Positions 43,201 to 50,203 of a stretch of 64,000 nt of DNA are shown here, in pieces (the first letter of the stretch is position 1; each line of letters starts with the position of its first letter). Source of the stretch: CAZYLZ01 sp964648335 (GTDB lineage: Bacteria; Patescibacteriota; Minisyncoccia; Phycocordibacterales; UBA2100); the NCBI GenBank assembly GCA_964648335.1, contig CAZYLZ010000003.1, positions 23,346 through 87,345 on the forward strand, written 5' to 3'. The notes below the pieces were generated by a model. The model searched no databases, had not been told where the DNA came from, and saw nothing but the letters and a program-made list of their open reading frames with translations. The translations under genes and the position numbers were made by a program.

Positions 43201-45599
43201 TGAAAGCATTCGACGAATGCAAGAACGCAGGCGTGTGCGCCGCAAATGCGAAGCTCACGTTTGATATCAAGAGCAAGAATAGCTGGCGCAGTACTTCGGC
43301 AGATAGCAAACCGGTAGTGTTCGAGATAGAGGCAAGGGAGGTGCAGTCGGCCGTCGCTGCGAAGCCCGCCGCCCAATCTCCAGGGAATGGATCAGGAGCG
43401 CAATCGGCCCGGTTCGTTCAAGGCAACCACACTATCAATCCGTACATCGGGGCATCAATGAAGGTTGCTGCTGAACACTGGGGTCCCGAATACGAATTCA
43501 GGGTTATCAGCGGTCAGGCGGGGCGGTCGTCAGGTACCAAGAACCACCCGGCAAACCGGGCGGTAGACATCACTATCTATAAAAACGGTGTCGCCCTCAA
43601 GAATATCCGATCACCAGAGACGTTTGCTGTGTATCGCGACTTCATGCAAGACGTAAAGCACTTCCAAGATCAGCTGTTCCCTGAGCTGAGGGGTCAAGGA
43701 CGGTGGGGCGGCTACTTTGTGAGCGGGGTAGGGCAAGACCTGATGCATTACGATCTCGATCCTTCAAACGTTATGGCGGCAGGAAGCTGGGAAGGTGGCC
43801 TTCGACCGCAATACGCGTTTTATGGAATCCCGGGTGATGTCGGGAAAGGCATGGGGAATTTGGCGACGTATAAACCGGCAGGTACGAGTGTGGGTGGGCC
43901 AAGTGTTGCAGCAGCTCCTGCAAAACCGACCATCACGATCCAAAAGTCGGTTTCGATAAAGTTGGCAACGCCAGCAATCGCTGACCGTGGTATCGCTGAT
44001 GCTGGTAGGTTACTCGGTAAAGAGATTTTTAATTATAAAGTTACCGGATCTGAGTCGACTCATGAGGTAAGGGTATACGCCAGCAAGAACAATGGAGTCT
44101 TGGCGGGGTCCCAATCACGGGGAAAAGGAGCGACCCCGACGAAGGCGACGGTAAGTATCGCCGATATCAACAGTTTGTCGGGGCTTACCGACTATCTCTC
44201 TCGTGCATATGCGCGTGGCGTCGTCGCGCCGTCGGTACCAGCTTTGCCGAGGGACGGCACTATACGCGTCGCCGCGAACGCGGAATTCCCGAGTGTAGCT
44301 AGCGTCGTCAAAGAAGGTCAGGAGATTGGCGGTGGGGCACCAGTGCCACGAGTCCCGATACCGACGTTCTTGTCGCGTGCTGTTCCAGGAGCCAAAGTAG
44401 CAGCACCACGTGGAGGGACCTTGGCCAACGTCATCATGACCGCGCTCGGACTCGGATTGTTCCCGGTTATCAATCCTGGTCGCGTCTTTGGTCCCGATGA
44501 TGCAGGTTCGTCAGCAGTGCCTTCGGTGGATACGCTCGACGACGAAGCCGAGCTCGAGCGTCTCTTGAACGAAGACAAGCCTACGATGACCAAACAGTTC
44601 ACGCCGACTCCGGTTCAAGCGCCAACACCGGTCAAGCTTCATCTTGATCCAGAAAAGGGTTGGATGGTGATGACTGAGCAGACAGTGACGCAGACTCCGC
44701 CTCCGGGAACGTCACCGGGAGGGGGTGGAAACGGCGGAGGTGGAGGTGGCGCGCAGCAGAGCCCAATCCAAAAAGCGATGAGTGCGCTCCAGGACATGAT
44801 GAAGAAAATGACAGATGCTGCAAAGAAAGCGGCCGGTGGAGGTGCCGCTTCGGGCGCGGCACCGGCGGCGCCGACGAATCCTCCAACCTCTGCAAATACG
44901 TCGCCGACTATACGCTGCACTCCTTCGTCAGTTGCATCCGCGACGACCAAGATAACCGTATCGTGGACTTGTAGCGGCAGCACATCGTCTGTCGGAACCG
45001 GCTTCAGCACCACAGGTAAGGTCTCGGGAGTTACGACGGCCACCATTGCCGCGACATCATCTCCTAAAGTGGATCTCACAATCTCGTGTCTCACCAACGC
45101 CGTGGTGACCGGTACTGCATCGTGTCCTATTGATGTCATCCATCCATCGGTGGCCGGGGCTGCCAATCCGTCGACGGTCGAATCAGGCAAAGGGTCTCAA
45201 GTCGTCTGGACATCGGTACAGACGACCGGCTGTTCGGTCTACGCGCCGCCGAGCGTAATGCTTGTTACGGGCGGATCATCGGGGCGCGTCGATACACCGG
45301 CCTTGGTACATACCAGTATTTATAAGGTCGTGTGCGGTACCAAGGCAGGAACAGCCGTAACCGCACCGGTGACCATAGTGGTAGCAGGGGATGATAGCGC
45401 GCCCCTTGAAGCGGTCGTTCCTGCAACCGCACAGACGAAAAGCATGACCACATCCGGTACCTCTGCGTCGGCTTCTGGAGTATCGGGGACAGCAGGAACT
45501 GTTGGTGCGACTATAGTAAACGGACAACCGGTGCAGCTGTGCAACCCCGGTGCGGGGATGACGGCGTTTGTGCACTGTATATCAGGGGGAAGATTTTGA
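34206..45599 (+). CDS. Giant exported multidomain protein with putative wall-lytic domains (3,797 aa)
   Basis: Signal peptide (about 1-33), then mostly Ala/Glu/Lys/Gln-rich, low-complexity and helical sequence. Parts in order: Cys-containing N-terminal segment; about 630-930 four degenerate repeats of a short beta hairpin plus EYR-type Ala-rich helix; long Ala-rich region to about 1,900; a Cys/His segment (about 1,920, CAGNNCGGHKY); an Amidase_2/PGRP-like domain (about 2,190-2,330, VMHHQAG, GTRYWIKQNGDIVVAR, IPHLKDTD); a possible TIM-barrel hydrolase-like region (about 2,590-2,830, VEFDNLDRLPW); an M15-like zinc peptidase domain (about 3,070-3,195, SSGTKNHPANRAVDI and LMHYDLD); a poly-Gly linker and two Ig-like domains (about 3,565-3,750). 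Likely secreted or surface bound; attack on peptidoglycan is inferred from the domains. A TATATC box precedes the ATG. Confidence 0.85.
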   Translation: MRRIPQVFSAYVFIIACATVITAVSLLPLRLGAEVGTANCAAGYVEVNGACKPAQENENVGQTNGTDSKTTTSKTNTTDTTHCDLTTFQAAVGGSQSCYEPGVIGGKSGQCSPPPGAATCASLKESAINAMGGGGVGGSVPTKPEDIIFGPETPVQSSGQVIPNSGQQAPLEVVNTKVVNTPSALDRLESMLGLGENGSGDKPTTLLPGPASANLSDYTKFTPYDNGAPQFDMASVRAARAGDAFYDGVMSNLFNNLDSLPMQFTPPNVGDVLSGRIFGPPSTFAPVGTAGFTPTPGTGMAPGQNLVSRSVPTSNVPNPLQSAYDRLTNPFSSSPLAGTAGLPGALLAQMSPSGLASLTPSQQATLQEQLARYQEQQPQNTVFMTTDAAGRPVLAPTPDSLTQPLTSDPFAGESAALARLANGDNLLDPNTPVIPGTTPSDSLKGIVEVSAATPLTPDGASLVSTEDVRDAFQRGNFGEAIAKAGEGMIESTQRLLASIGQGSIKLIGLGAVENTMQSVSDALGFSGTGGVDTLAGSGQDDIPTGDIVYTDANNNDQGTPGAPSGIPAQATPALSQSEKNALAEYQQAQTAANDVANSTDEQVKADAAVAKAQSALEKSGIDPETGQKVVETKPFSPENNPELGGSKERADALKDTNKTTTVTYCDPPNSDCTRFRNVEYRTEAEAKVAEQANKTAESLDRDVKSIQAEQKALADARTWDQKARDLLPDSLRPAPSKDYLICNDADCTNPKQATYNEYKTATDQQIESLKAAEAVEKSKAAYIENGLPSSDKVAEKLSGATLDNQPQRTYYDMFGNEYRNAEAAKGADTIALNNESRAAAISGTEKSVSDMEAQKAKYDADVQAQIDAGKIKQADPFVVTVNQNGKEVKMSFEEYRAQAAASVDAMKQEIADSSKVAQDLKQTFAPRPGDGPSVPPISEEAKMRDLAERKLEETAVLKAVEAKTNQDKEFAAIAKLTDAQRRDQAPQIEARLAQAAKDVNAYTTKAQELAGVVPQTQETKDAVAAVERVLTQGTTQLERNIAGLKDWGKDMTGPVGFMVRSIGGSLGNATELVTSYLPNQPAQVVIGKMFDTNPEFTKFITPVKIAGELVNVVSTPLLLSSPSRAMVESALASQLEARTAALTSSPLISAPSTAAATADSALARAAAVRAEIMDAGIQARFGAPVGTTPVVVESRLAPIASVDAAGNGVVRLEPVVTASSRAEGAVVAEGLPGARAGVGEVVGGGIAREITAADIAAKAPVADSAFGRVAQTIKEAGGPDLLGPAWNKAVAPVETVVSGVEAAGASAARRIDNAVADAYKFMNGSYPPGSFRAFEAQFPAAERAGVSAAVDANAALGRTLSGEAKSAISGYESAAAQAAAERARMEAATAAGRTATARAEVQDALAAARARLEQAGLEPVAADSLAVRTRPQVVPTVVESGATVAELQKGVALDAAATAKAVPVENVSKANAALADTVAAADKGAAARAIKNYESAQADFAKLARENPSSSALDASAARMRSAAQDLAKYDLEPATAGSKVLQKSIVPQKDIVTLTQIEKDVSQAVSKGDYAKAYDALQKERPALAMGDNSQAYLLSPSGRARIELENRLFNYTNEVAQGIRMENALAKAELVNVEAAAKAQPTSFSTNISNAIAACSKGGSCDPRILLTKSLPSPARLLNGAVTASIAFQALAPTVQVARMVETGAARVAVVSTKAASTPYLYGKLAPVVSTDAARVASIKSAVTPAQLAQSYRILASVPEVKAAVASPSVPAAQAAASQATAVGDYATKVGSALKSAGLEATPLAQTMAQVARDPALALAETAPVRAALADATAQARAAAIAASAAGTASVAPVPATPDFRGLNATAPVIAEVLAQQAFLSDRGPTLFEKQQPTILGSAAEFINQVVGITPAVAQGRDICAGNNCGGHKYVGQAMEKIRSVLGYAPGEMGVRIGNGGERYATYANLGEWLAADIIKRQAYVTQLGKDVLLGNDTNRSQDAAWAVPDRDHAQPVAVLRQQRLNAFAKSGLTTEEATTPFTANDIDRIEKISIATACAEYSKCSPDFIPQAERDRARQILARAGIISPQQTVSAPLSVAEKQVAQNAITNAQAAGMRIPTAVAQALTPWAFQERRAVLEGQRIISEVAQNPALTNPAAHAQYTALAQSGGAIQIPGAAGQTIYLPGSEFSSAVPSRQYLVMHHQAGMNALNRATQYHTGAVNVGTRYWIKQNGDIVVARRDGTIEAHIGQIGPSDLDGRKIVSANNANATGIEFEGYGYNTAEQMQSGVALALFLQTRHSISPDRVIPHLKDTDRQEGVAMTQVMRTIAFVPHKAEEQFAKIAQVLQKGIQGIVQAAGQNAATLAAKIQGIQKTLRTVSTPFSDSAVSKTALAQPMFATRSGPQLGAVPAAEAGAVRAAPAAAGAAAVVPSALAVTEALAKASAASDAYKQAATGFVRAVESGDQSLLNSINALSKASDTAYTEAFEAARTYLVEAGATDAVVAAKAKALNERAVSAKAKLASDTASLKQKNAQLAEYVGASDAHAAAMRDIISEAKDLVAKSPSSGISQVRVTTVPVLPVTEKISPPSSLKFRTGSNINPEQARAYLATDASMILGGDPSSEGWDALAKAVKDSGGRLHMYDFGPGGPTNGVMTVAESSEQAAKARELGLARDQWLAGTWNEGKPTGWLKSSTDRIAKYQPYSVEFDNLDRLPWLRNDGAATVSFFKEYQKWADANGVATRVILKNLDQVQWQALAGSIRSGELRGSTFANIAINEGTLVAAPVAKAIGITEVRTTDSGNYPTPNDLRSDPAANAIYAAYPTAESSVGVRTAGVGKVDGFDLAQATKAGVKLSLDPHVLSTASEEVPFKIVYTDPASKLTADLTMADYARLTPSGRKEVQMVVTDGNGKAQALSPAAFDEYMSAKFSVGQSGNAVAQLKSDIEKLTGVKATDMKPLTGKNATTVHSSEAGKYSAVATYRSGDSIVRVGTMMPDTAAIVKAFDECKNAGVCAANAKLTFDIKSKNSWRSTSADSKPVVFEIEAREVQSAVAAKPAAQSPGNGSGAQSARFVQGNHTINPYIGASMKVAAEHWGPEYEFRVISGQAGRSSGTKNHPANRAVDITIYKNGVALKNIRSPETFAVYRDFMQDVKHFQDQLFPELRGQGRWGGYFVSGVGQDLMHYDLDPSNVMAAGSWEGGLRPQYAFYGIPGDVGKGMGNLATYKPAGTSVGGPSVAAAPAKPTITIQKSVSIKLATPAIADRGIADAGRLLGKEIFNYKVTGSESTHEVRVYASKNNGVLAGSQSRGKGATPTKATVSIADINSLSGLTDYLSRAYARGVVAPSVPALPRDGTIRVAANAEFPSVASVVKEGQEIGGGAPVPRVPIPTFLSRAVPGAKVAAPRGGTLANVIMTALGLGLFPVINPGRVFGPDDAGSSAVPSVDTLDDEAELERLLNEDKPTMTKQFTPTPVQAPTPVKLHLDPEKGWMVMTEQTVTQTPPPGTSPGGGGNGGGGGGAQQSPIQKAMSALQDMMKKMTDAAKKAAGGGAASGAAPAAPTNPPTSANTSPTIRCTPSSVASATTKITVSWTCSGSTSSVGTGFSTTGKVSGVTTATIAATSSPKVDLTISCLTNAVVTGTASCPIDVIHPSVAGAANPSTVESGKGSQVVWTSVQTTGCSVYAPPSVMLVTGGSSGRVDTPALVHTSIYKVVCGTKAGTAVTAPVTIVVAGDDSAPLEAVVPATAQTKSMTTSGTSASASGVSGTAGTVGATIVNGQPVQLCNPGAGMTAFVHCISGGRF

Positions 45600-45604
45600 C
45601 GAAA

Positions 45605-45633
45605 CAAAAAACGCCCCCGAAGGGGCATTTTTT
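45605..45633. terminator. Bidirectional terminator after the giant gene
   Basis: AAAAAACGCCCC/GGGGCATTTTTT around CGAA. The A and T flanks allow it to serve both the giant gene and the convergent gene at 45640. Confidence 0.8.
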
Positions 45634-45639
45634 GTGAGA

Positions 45640-46092
45640 TCAAAAGCCAAAGAACTCCATTATCTTGTGCGAGAGCGGCTCGACTATGAGGTTCTCGGGA
45701 ACATGGTCAGAAAGGAAGGTGCGGACGCGGTCAGCATCTTCGTCTGCAAGCGGGAGCACAAGGTGTGCATGCATAGGACGGTGCGTGTTGATGAGGAGCA
45801 GGTGCTCTTCATCGTTTATCCAGAATGCATCGATGATGTCGTACGAGAAGAACATGTCGTCGGCTTTGATACCGCGATTCGAGATCTCGAAGCTGACTTC
45901 GCGAGCAGGGCGCATCGACATGATGGTAAGGGTCCCTGCCGCAACCAAGATTAAGATCGCGAAAAGTATGTCGGAAAGAAGGATTGCGGTGAGCGCGCTC
46001 GATACCGCGACAATACCGAGCACCCAGAACCAATCTCCCTCTTTGGGCTCGTGCTTATGCTCGAGCGCTCGCCATGCGATGGTTTCAGCCAT
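45640..46092 (-). CDS. Two-helix membrane protein with a PH-like soluble part
   Basis: 150 residues. A short polar N-terminus (EHKHEPKEGDWFWVLG), two adjacent hydrophobic helices (about 22-38 and 41-58), then a soluble beta-rich domain (REVSFEISNRGIKADDMFFSYDIIDAFWI) resembling the bacterial PH-like domains found behind paired helices, and a C-terminal amphipathic helix. This architecture is frequent in CPR genomes, without known function. Confidence 0.7.
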   Translation of the reverse strand: MAETIAWRALEHKHEPKEGDWFWVLGIVAVSSALTAILLSDILFAILILVAAGTLTIMSMRPAREVSFEISNRGIKADDMFFSYDIIDAFWINDEEHLLLINTHRPMHAHLVLPLADEDADRVRTFLSDHVPENLIVEPLSHKIMEFFGF

Positions 46093-46130
46093 GGATAGAA
46101 GTATAACGCATCGCGTGCCGCATTAAGATG

Positions 46131-46163
46131 AAAACAAATCACCCGCTCGTGCGAGCGGGTGAT
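46131..46163 (-). terminator. Terminator after the pilin gene
   Basis: A 12-bp stem ATCACCCGCTCG/CGAGCGGGTGAT followed on the minus strand by TTGTTTTC. Confidence 0.7.
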
Positions 46164-46176
46164 TATAACGTATCGA

Positions 46177-46590
46177 TTACGGACCAACGGTATTTCCGCA
46201 TCCCGATGAAAATCCTTTTATAGTGTTGGTCTCAAGACAGAAGGAGAGAGTATAGGTGCTGCCAGTTGTCGATTGATAGGTGTACGAGTATTTGGGCGAA
46301 GGATCGCGCGGGGTCTTGGTCATGGACCCAGTGCTTACGAGCGTGGTCGAAAGGATATCGGTGCCATTGATGGTGACCGCAGTCGCGGCCGTTGGGTATG
46401 ATCCTGCGGCGGTCGCGTGGAGCGCGAGCGCCTTGCGTATCTGATCAATATCGTCGATTCGCCGCGCATCTCGCGCTTTGGTTCGTGCTAAGCCAAGTCC
46501 TGCCATGATGAGTCCCGATAAGAGCGCGATGATAGCAAGAACGACGAGCAGTTCTATGAGCGTAAAGCCCCGATCGGATTTTGTATGCAT
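46177..46590 (-). CDS. Type IV pilin / pseudopilin
   Basis: 137 residues with the prepilin signature DRG-FTLIELLVVLAIIALL (cleavage after Gly8, conserved Glu at +5) and the following helix with DARRIDDIDQIRKALALHA, as in GspG-like pseudopilins and CPR pilins. The C-terminal half is beta-rich with two Cys (SFCLETN and SGCGNTVGP) that would close a D-region loop. The prepilin peptidase is not in the window. Divergent from the yvcK-like gene. Confidence 0.9.
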   Translation of the reverse strand: MHTKSDRGFTLIELLVVLAIIALLSGLIMAGLGLARTKARDARRIDDIDQIRKALALHATAAGSYPTAATAVTINGTDILSTTLVSTGSMTKTPRDPSPKYSYTYQSTTGSTYTLSFCLETNTIKGFSSGCGNTVGP

Positions 46591-46629
46591 GAATCAAGTG
46601 TAGTATGGCGTGCCGACGGCATCAATACT

Positions 46630-47655
46630 ATGATTGGGGACATGGTAGCGATAAAAGGCAAGAAACTCCCTAAGATAGTGACTATTGGTGGGGGTACCGG
46701 TCACTTCGTGTTGCTTTCGGGGCTCAAGGACGAGGCGGTCGACATAGCGGCTATCGTTTCGATGGCCGACGATGGCGGGTCGACGGGTTTGTTGCGTGAC
46801 GAGATGGGTGTCTTGCCGCCTGGCGATGTGCGCCAGTGCCTCGCCGCACTGTCCGAGGAGTCCGATCTGTTGCGCGCGCTTTTTTCATATCGATTCACGA
46901 CGGCGGGTCTTGCGGGACATTCGTTTGGCAATCTTTTTCTTTCTGCCCTCGAGAAGATAAGCGGATCGTTTGATGCGGCGGTCGCCGAAGCGTCGCGTGT
47001 CTTGCACGTGAAGGGCGATGTCATTCCGGTAACTGAGGGAGATATGCGACTCGTGATAGAACGCAATGACGGCGATCTTCTCATGGGGGAGCGGCATCTC
47101 GACGACAACGATCACCTGAGGACGGTCGGTGTAAAGCAGGTACATCTCGCGCATCCGGTCGTCGCTAACCCGCGCGCAATCGAGGCGTTGGCTCTTGCGG
47201 ATGTTATCGTGCTCGGCCCCGGAGATCTCTACGGAAGTCTCTTGCCGCCACTCTTGGTCCCTGGCGTCTGTGAGGCGATCGTGTCTTCTAAGGCGATACT
47301 TGTCTATGTAGCGAACCTTACCAACAAGCGCGGGCAAACGGACGCCTTTACCGTGCAGTCGTATGTCGAGGTCATCAACCGCTATCTGGGTACCGAGCGG
47401 ATAGACCGCGTGCTCATAAATAACACGATGCCGTCGAAGGCTCTCGTTGCACGCTACGAGAAGCAGGAGGGGAAGGGTATGATCGTGGCGAACGATACCG
47501 CCACGACCGGCTACGTTCCGCTCTATGACGATCTCCTTGCTCAGGATCCTCACGAGTCCCATAACGGAGACCAGTTTTCGCATACCAGGTCGTTCATACG
47601 TCACGACTCGCATAAGCTGGCGCATGCTATCGTACGGCTCGTAACCGGCCGATGA
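46630..47655 (+). CDS. YvcK/GlmR-family (CofD-like) protein
   Basis: 341 residues from ATG 46630; 46642 is an alternative and 46585 is less likely. Family motifs are clear: VTIGGGTGHFVLLSGLK, VSMADDGGSTGLLRDEMGVLPPGDVRQCL, AGHSFGNLFLSALE, VLGPGDLYGSLLPPLLVPG and VYVANLTNKRGQTD. In Firmicutes this protein (YvcK/GlmR) binds UDP-GlcNAc and steers carbon into cell wall precursors; the related CofD makes F420, but no other F420 gene is present. Likely cytoplasmic. Confidence 0.9.
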   Translation: MIGDMVAIKGKKLPKIVTIGGGTGHFVLLSGLKDEAVDIAAIVSMADDGGSTGLLRDEMGVLPPGDVRQCLAALSEESDLLRALFSYRFTTAGLAGHSFGNLFLSALEKISGSFDAAVAEASRVLHVKGDVIPVTEGDMRLVIERNDGDLLMGERHLDDNDHLRTVGVKQVHLAHPVVANPRAIEALALADVIVLGPGDLYGSLLPPLLVPGVCEAIVSSKAILVYVANLTNKRGQTDAFTVQSYVEVINRYLGTERIDRVLINNTMPSKALVARYEKQEGKGMIVANDTATTGYVPLYDDLLAQDPHESHNGDQFSHTRSFIRHDSHKLAHAIVRLVTGR

Positions 47656-47709
47656 AATAAAAGCGTCACCCGGGTGTAGTAGCAGTATCCGTGACACAAT
47701 AGACCAATC

Positions 47710-49482
47710 ATGACCACAGCAACACTCCGAACTGGGGCAGGAAGCATCGCAGCGTACCTACGAGGGCATCTTTTTATCAGTGCAATCCTTGTCGCCGTTG
47801 TCTTTGGTGGCGGCTACTATGCCTATTCTCAGGTCACTTCTACCGCCGGGGAGACTCGCTATGTCCTCGGTATGGTCGATCGCGGGACGGTCGTATCTAC
47901 CGTCGCGGCATCGGGCCAGGTATCAGCATCAAACGAACTCGAAATCAAGCCCAAAGCCTCGGGAGCGGTAACTGCTGTCTACCGCGCTCAGGGCGACACG
48001 GTACGGGCAGGGCAGGCGATAGGGCAGATTGATGCAAAATCGGCGCGCCAATCGCTCTTGGATGCGGAGTCATCGCTCACCCAGGCTCGTTTGCAGTACC
48101 AGCGTGACTCGACCCAAGCGCCGGTCGACTTTGACAAAGCGCAAAGCGATCTTGATGACGCCAAGTCGGACCTTACGACTACCTACGCCGACACCTTCAA
48201 TACGCTCTCGAGCAACTACCTCGCGCTTCCAACAGTGATGACCGATTTAAATACTGCGATCAACGGATTCGACCTCAGTCCCTCGCGAAGTCAGAACAAT
48301 ACCGACGTCCTGCGCAATACCTTCGAGGCCTTCGGTGTGACGAAAGTCGCGTCGTTTGCCGATATCGCCGTTGCCGACTACGGCCGCGGTCGCGTAGCGT
48401 ATGACAAAAGCATTCTCGCGTACAAGACGCTCAATCGCTCCGCGCAGCCGGCCGAGCTCGAGGCCTCTCTCGCCGATGCTATACAGTCGGCGACACTGGT
48501 GGCACAAGCAATCCAAAGCGAGCTCAACTTCTTGGATGCGGTCATCGATTCGGCAGGGCAGTACAAGATTGTACTGAGTCCCACTGTGGCGACCTTGCGC
48601 TCGACGGCAAAGACGGACCTAACCACAGCAAATACAAACCTGACTGCGCTTCTTTCTCAGCAAAAAATGCTCGCGAGTAACAAGAAAGCGATCACGACCG
48701 CCGAAGCCAACATCAAGGTGCTACAGGTGGGGAACATCGGCGGGTCTAATCCTATTAGCCTTCAGTCGTCAGCGGCTGCAATCGCCGACAAAGAACGAGC
48801 AATCCAGATACTCAAGGAGAATCTTGCAGACTACACAATTGTCGCTCCGTTTTCGGGAGTGCTCGCATCGCTCTCACTCAAGTACGGCGATACGGTCGGC
48901 GGCGCTTCGATCGGTACACTCATAACCAAAGAAAAGATCGCGCAGCTCAGTCTCAACGAGGTGGATGCAGCGAAGGTACACTTGGGCGACAAGGCAACGC
49001 TTACGTTCGATGCAATCGACGGCTTTACGCTCACCGGCAAGGTGACACAGGTCGATACGGTCGGGACTGTCACGCAAGGTGTCGTGAGCTATTCGGTGAA
49101 AGTATCGTTTGATGCCCAGGATGACCGCATCAAGCCGGGCATGACGGTCAATGCTGCAATAGTTACCGCGGTGAAGACCGATGTTCTCAAGGTCTCGACG
49201 AGTGCGGTAAAGACGGTAAACGGAGCGAGTTCGGTAATGGTGTTTGATCCCGCACTTCCGATAACGCAGGACACGGCCGTAAGCGGTGTCGTATCGAAGA
49301 CAGCACCGAAGGCGGTCACAGTGACTACCGGCATTTCTGACGACATTTCCATCGAAGTCGTGTCTGGCCTCTCGGAAGGTCAGCAGGTCGTGGTGCGTAC
49401 GACTACCGGAGCAGTAAAGACCACTACGACCGGTACGACTAACCAGCGAGGCGGTTTCGGCGGCCCCGGAATCCGTCTGTAG
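47710..49482 (+). CDS. MacA-type periplasmic adaptor (membrane fusion protein)
   Basis: 590 residues: an N-terminal membrane helix (about 20-38), the first half of a lipoyl domain (GQVSASNELEIKPKASGAVTAVYRAQGDTVRAGQAIGQID), a long helical hairpin, the second lipoyl half (DYTIVAPFSGVLASLSLKYGDTVGG), a beta-barrel domain and a Thr/Gly-rich tail. The helical hairpin region is longer than in E. coli MacA (371 residues). It partners the ABC ATPase and permease that follow, and would link the pump to the outside of the cell. Confidence 0.88.
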   Translation: MTTATLRTGAGSIAAYLRGHLFISAILVAVVFGGGYYAYSQVTSTAGETRYVLGMVDRGTVVSTVAASGQVSASNELEIKPKASGAVTAVYRAQGDTVRAGQAIGQIDAKSARQSLLDAESSLTQARLQYQRDSTQAPVDFDKAQSDLDDAKSDLTTTYADTFNTLSSNYLALPTVMTDLNTAINGFDLSPSRSQNNTDVLRNTFEAFGVTKVASFADIAVADYGRGRVAYDKSILAYKTLNRSAQPAELEASLADAIQSATLVAQAIQSELNFLDAVIDSAGQYKIVLSPTVATLRSTAKTDLTTANTNLTALLSQQKMLASNKKAITTAEANIKVLQVGNIGGSNPISLQSSAAAIADKERAIQILKENLADYTIVAPFSGVLASLSLKYGDTVGGASIGTLITKEKIAQLSLNEVDAAKVHLGDKATLTFDAIDGFTLTGKVTQVDTVGTVTQGVVSYSVKVSFDAQDDRIKPGMTVNAAIVTAVKTDVLKVSTSAVKTVNGASSVMVFDPALPITQDTAVSGVVSKTAPKAVTVTTGISDDISIEVVSGLSEGQQVVVRTTTGAVKTTTTGTTNQRGGFGGPGIRL

Positions 49483-49492
49483 CGCAAATTGC

Positions 49493-50203
49493 ATGATAGA
49501 GATCTCCAATATCACGAAGACCTACGGAACCGGAGATACGGCCTTCCAAGCGCTCAAAGGTGTTACGTTTACGATCAAAGACGGTGAATTTGTGGCGATC
49601 ATGGGCCCGTCGGGCTCGGGCAAATCGACTCTTATGCATATCCTCGGCTGTCTCGACACGCCGACCTCCGGATCGTACCGACTCGATTCGCACGACGTTT
49701 CTGCCATGAACGACGACGAGCTTGCCGATATCCGCCGCACCCGCATCGGGTTCGTTTTCCAGTCGTTCAACCTGCTTGCGCGCACTACCGTCCTTAGAAA
49801 CGTGATGCTCCCGCTTGTGTACTCCGAGATGGAGGAGAGCGAGCGCCTGCGCCGGTCCACCGAATCGCTTGTCGCGGCCGGAATGACCGAGACGCATTTT
49901 AATCATAAGAGCAACCAGCTTTCGGGTGGTCAGATCCAGCGCGTCGCCATCGCTCGAGCACTCGTGAATGACCCCGCACTCATACTTGCCGACGAGCCGA
50001 CCGGAAACCTTGATACCAAAACCGGAGAGATCGTTCTTGCGACTTTTCAGCGGCTCAACAGAGACCACGGACGCACGGTCATCCTCATCACGCACGAGCC
50101 AGACGTGGCTCAGCATGCCGAGAGGATAATCACGCTCAAGGACGGAGTCGTAGTATCCGACGCAAAGACGCATATGCGCACAGTGCGCCACGAACACGCA
50201 TGA
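49493..50203 (+). CDS. ABC transporter ATPase (MacB/LolD type)
   Basis: 236 residues. Walker A GPSGSGKSTLMHILGCLD, Q-loop FVFQSFNL, ABC signature LSGGQIQRVAIARAL, Walker B ALILADEPTGNLD and the switch His (LITHEPD). The LGCLDTPTSG sequence and context mark the MacB/LolD subgroup, here as a separate protein rather than fused to the permease as in E. coli MacB. It starts 10 nt after the adaptor and overlaps the permease start by ATGA. Confidence 0.95.
   Translation: MIEISNITKTYGTGDTAFQALKGVTFTIKDGEFVAIMGPSGSGKSTLMHILGCLDTPTSGSYRLDSHDVSAMNDDELADIRRTRIGFVFQSFNLLARTTVLRNVMLPLVYSEMEESERLRRSTESLVAAGMTETHFNHKSNQLSGGQIQRVAIARALVNDPALILADEPTGNLDTKTGEIVLATFQRLNRDHGRTVILITHEPDVAQHAERIITLKDGVVVSDAKTHMRTVRHEHA

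Noticed and set aside
46630..47655. CofD (F420 synthesis) function for the YvcK-like protein
   Set aside because: No other F420 genes are nearby and the ADDGGSTG and AGHSFGNL motifs fit the YvcK/GlmR branch.
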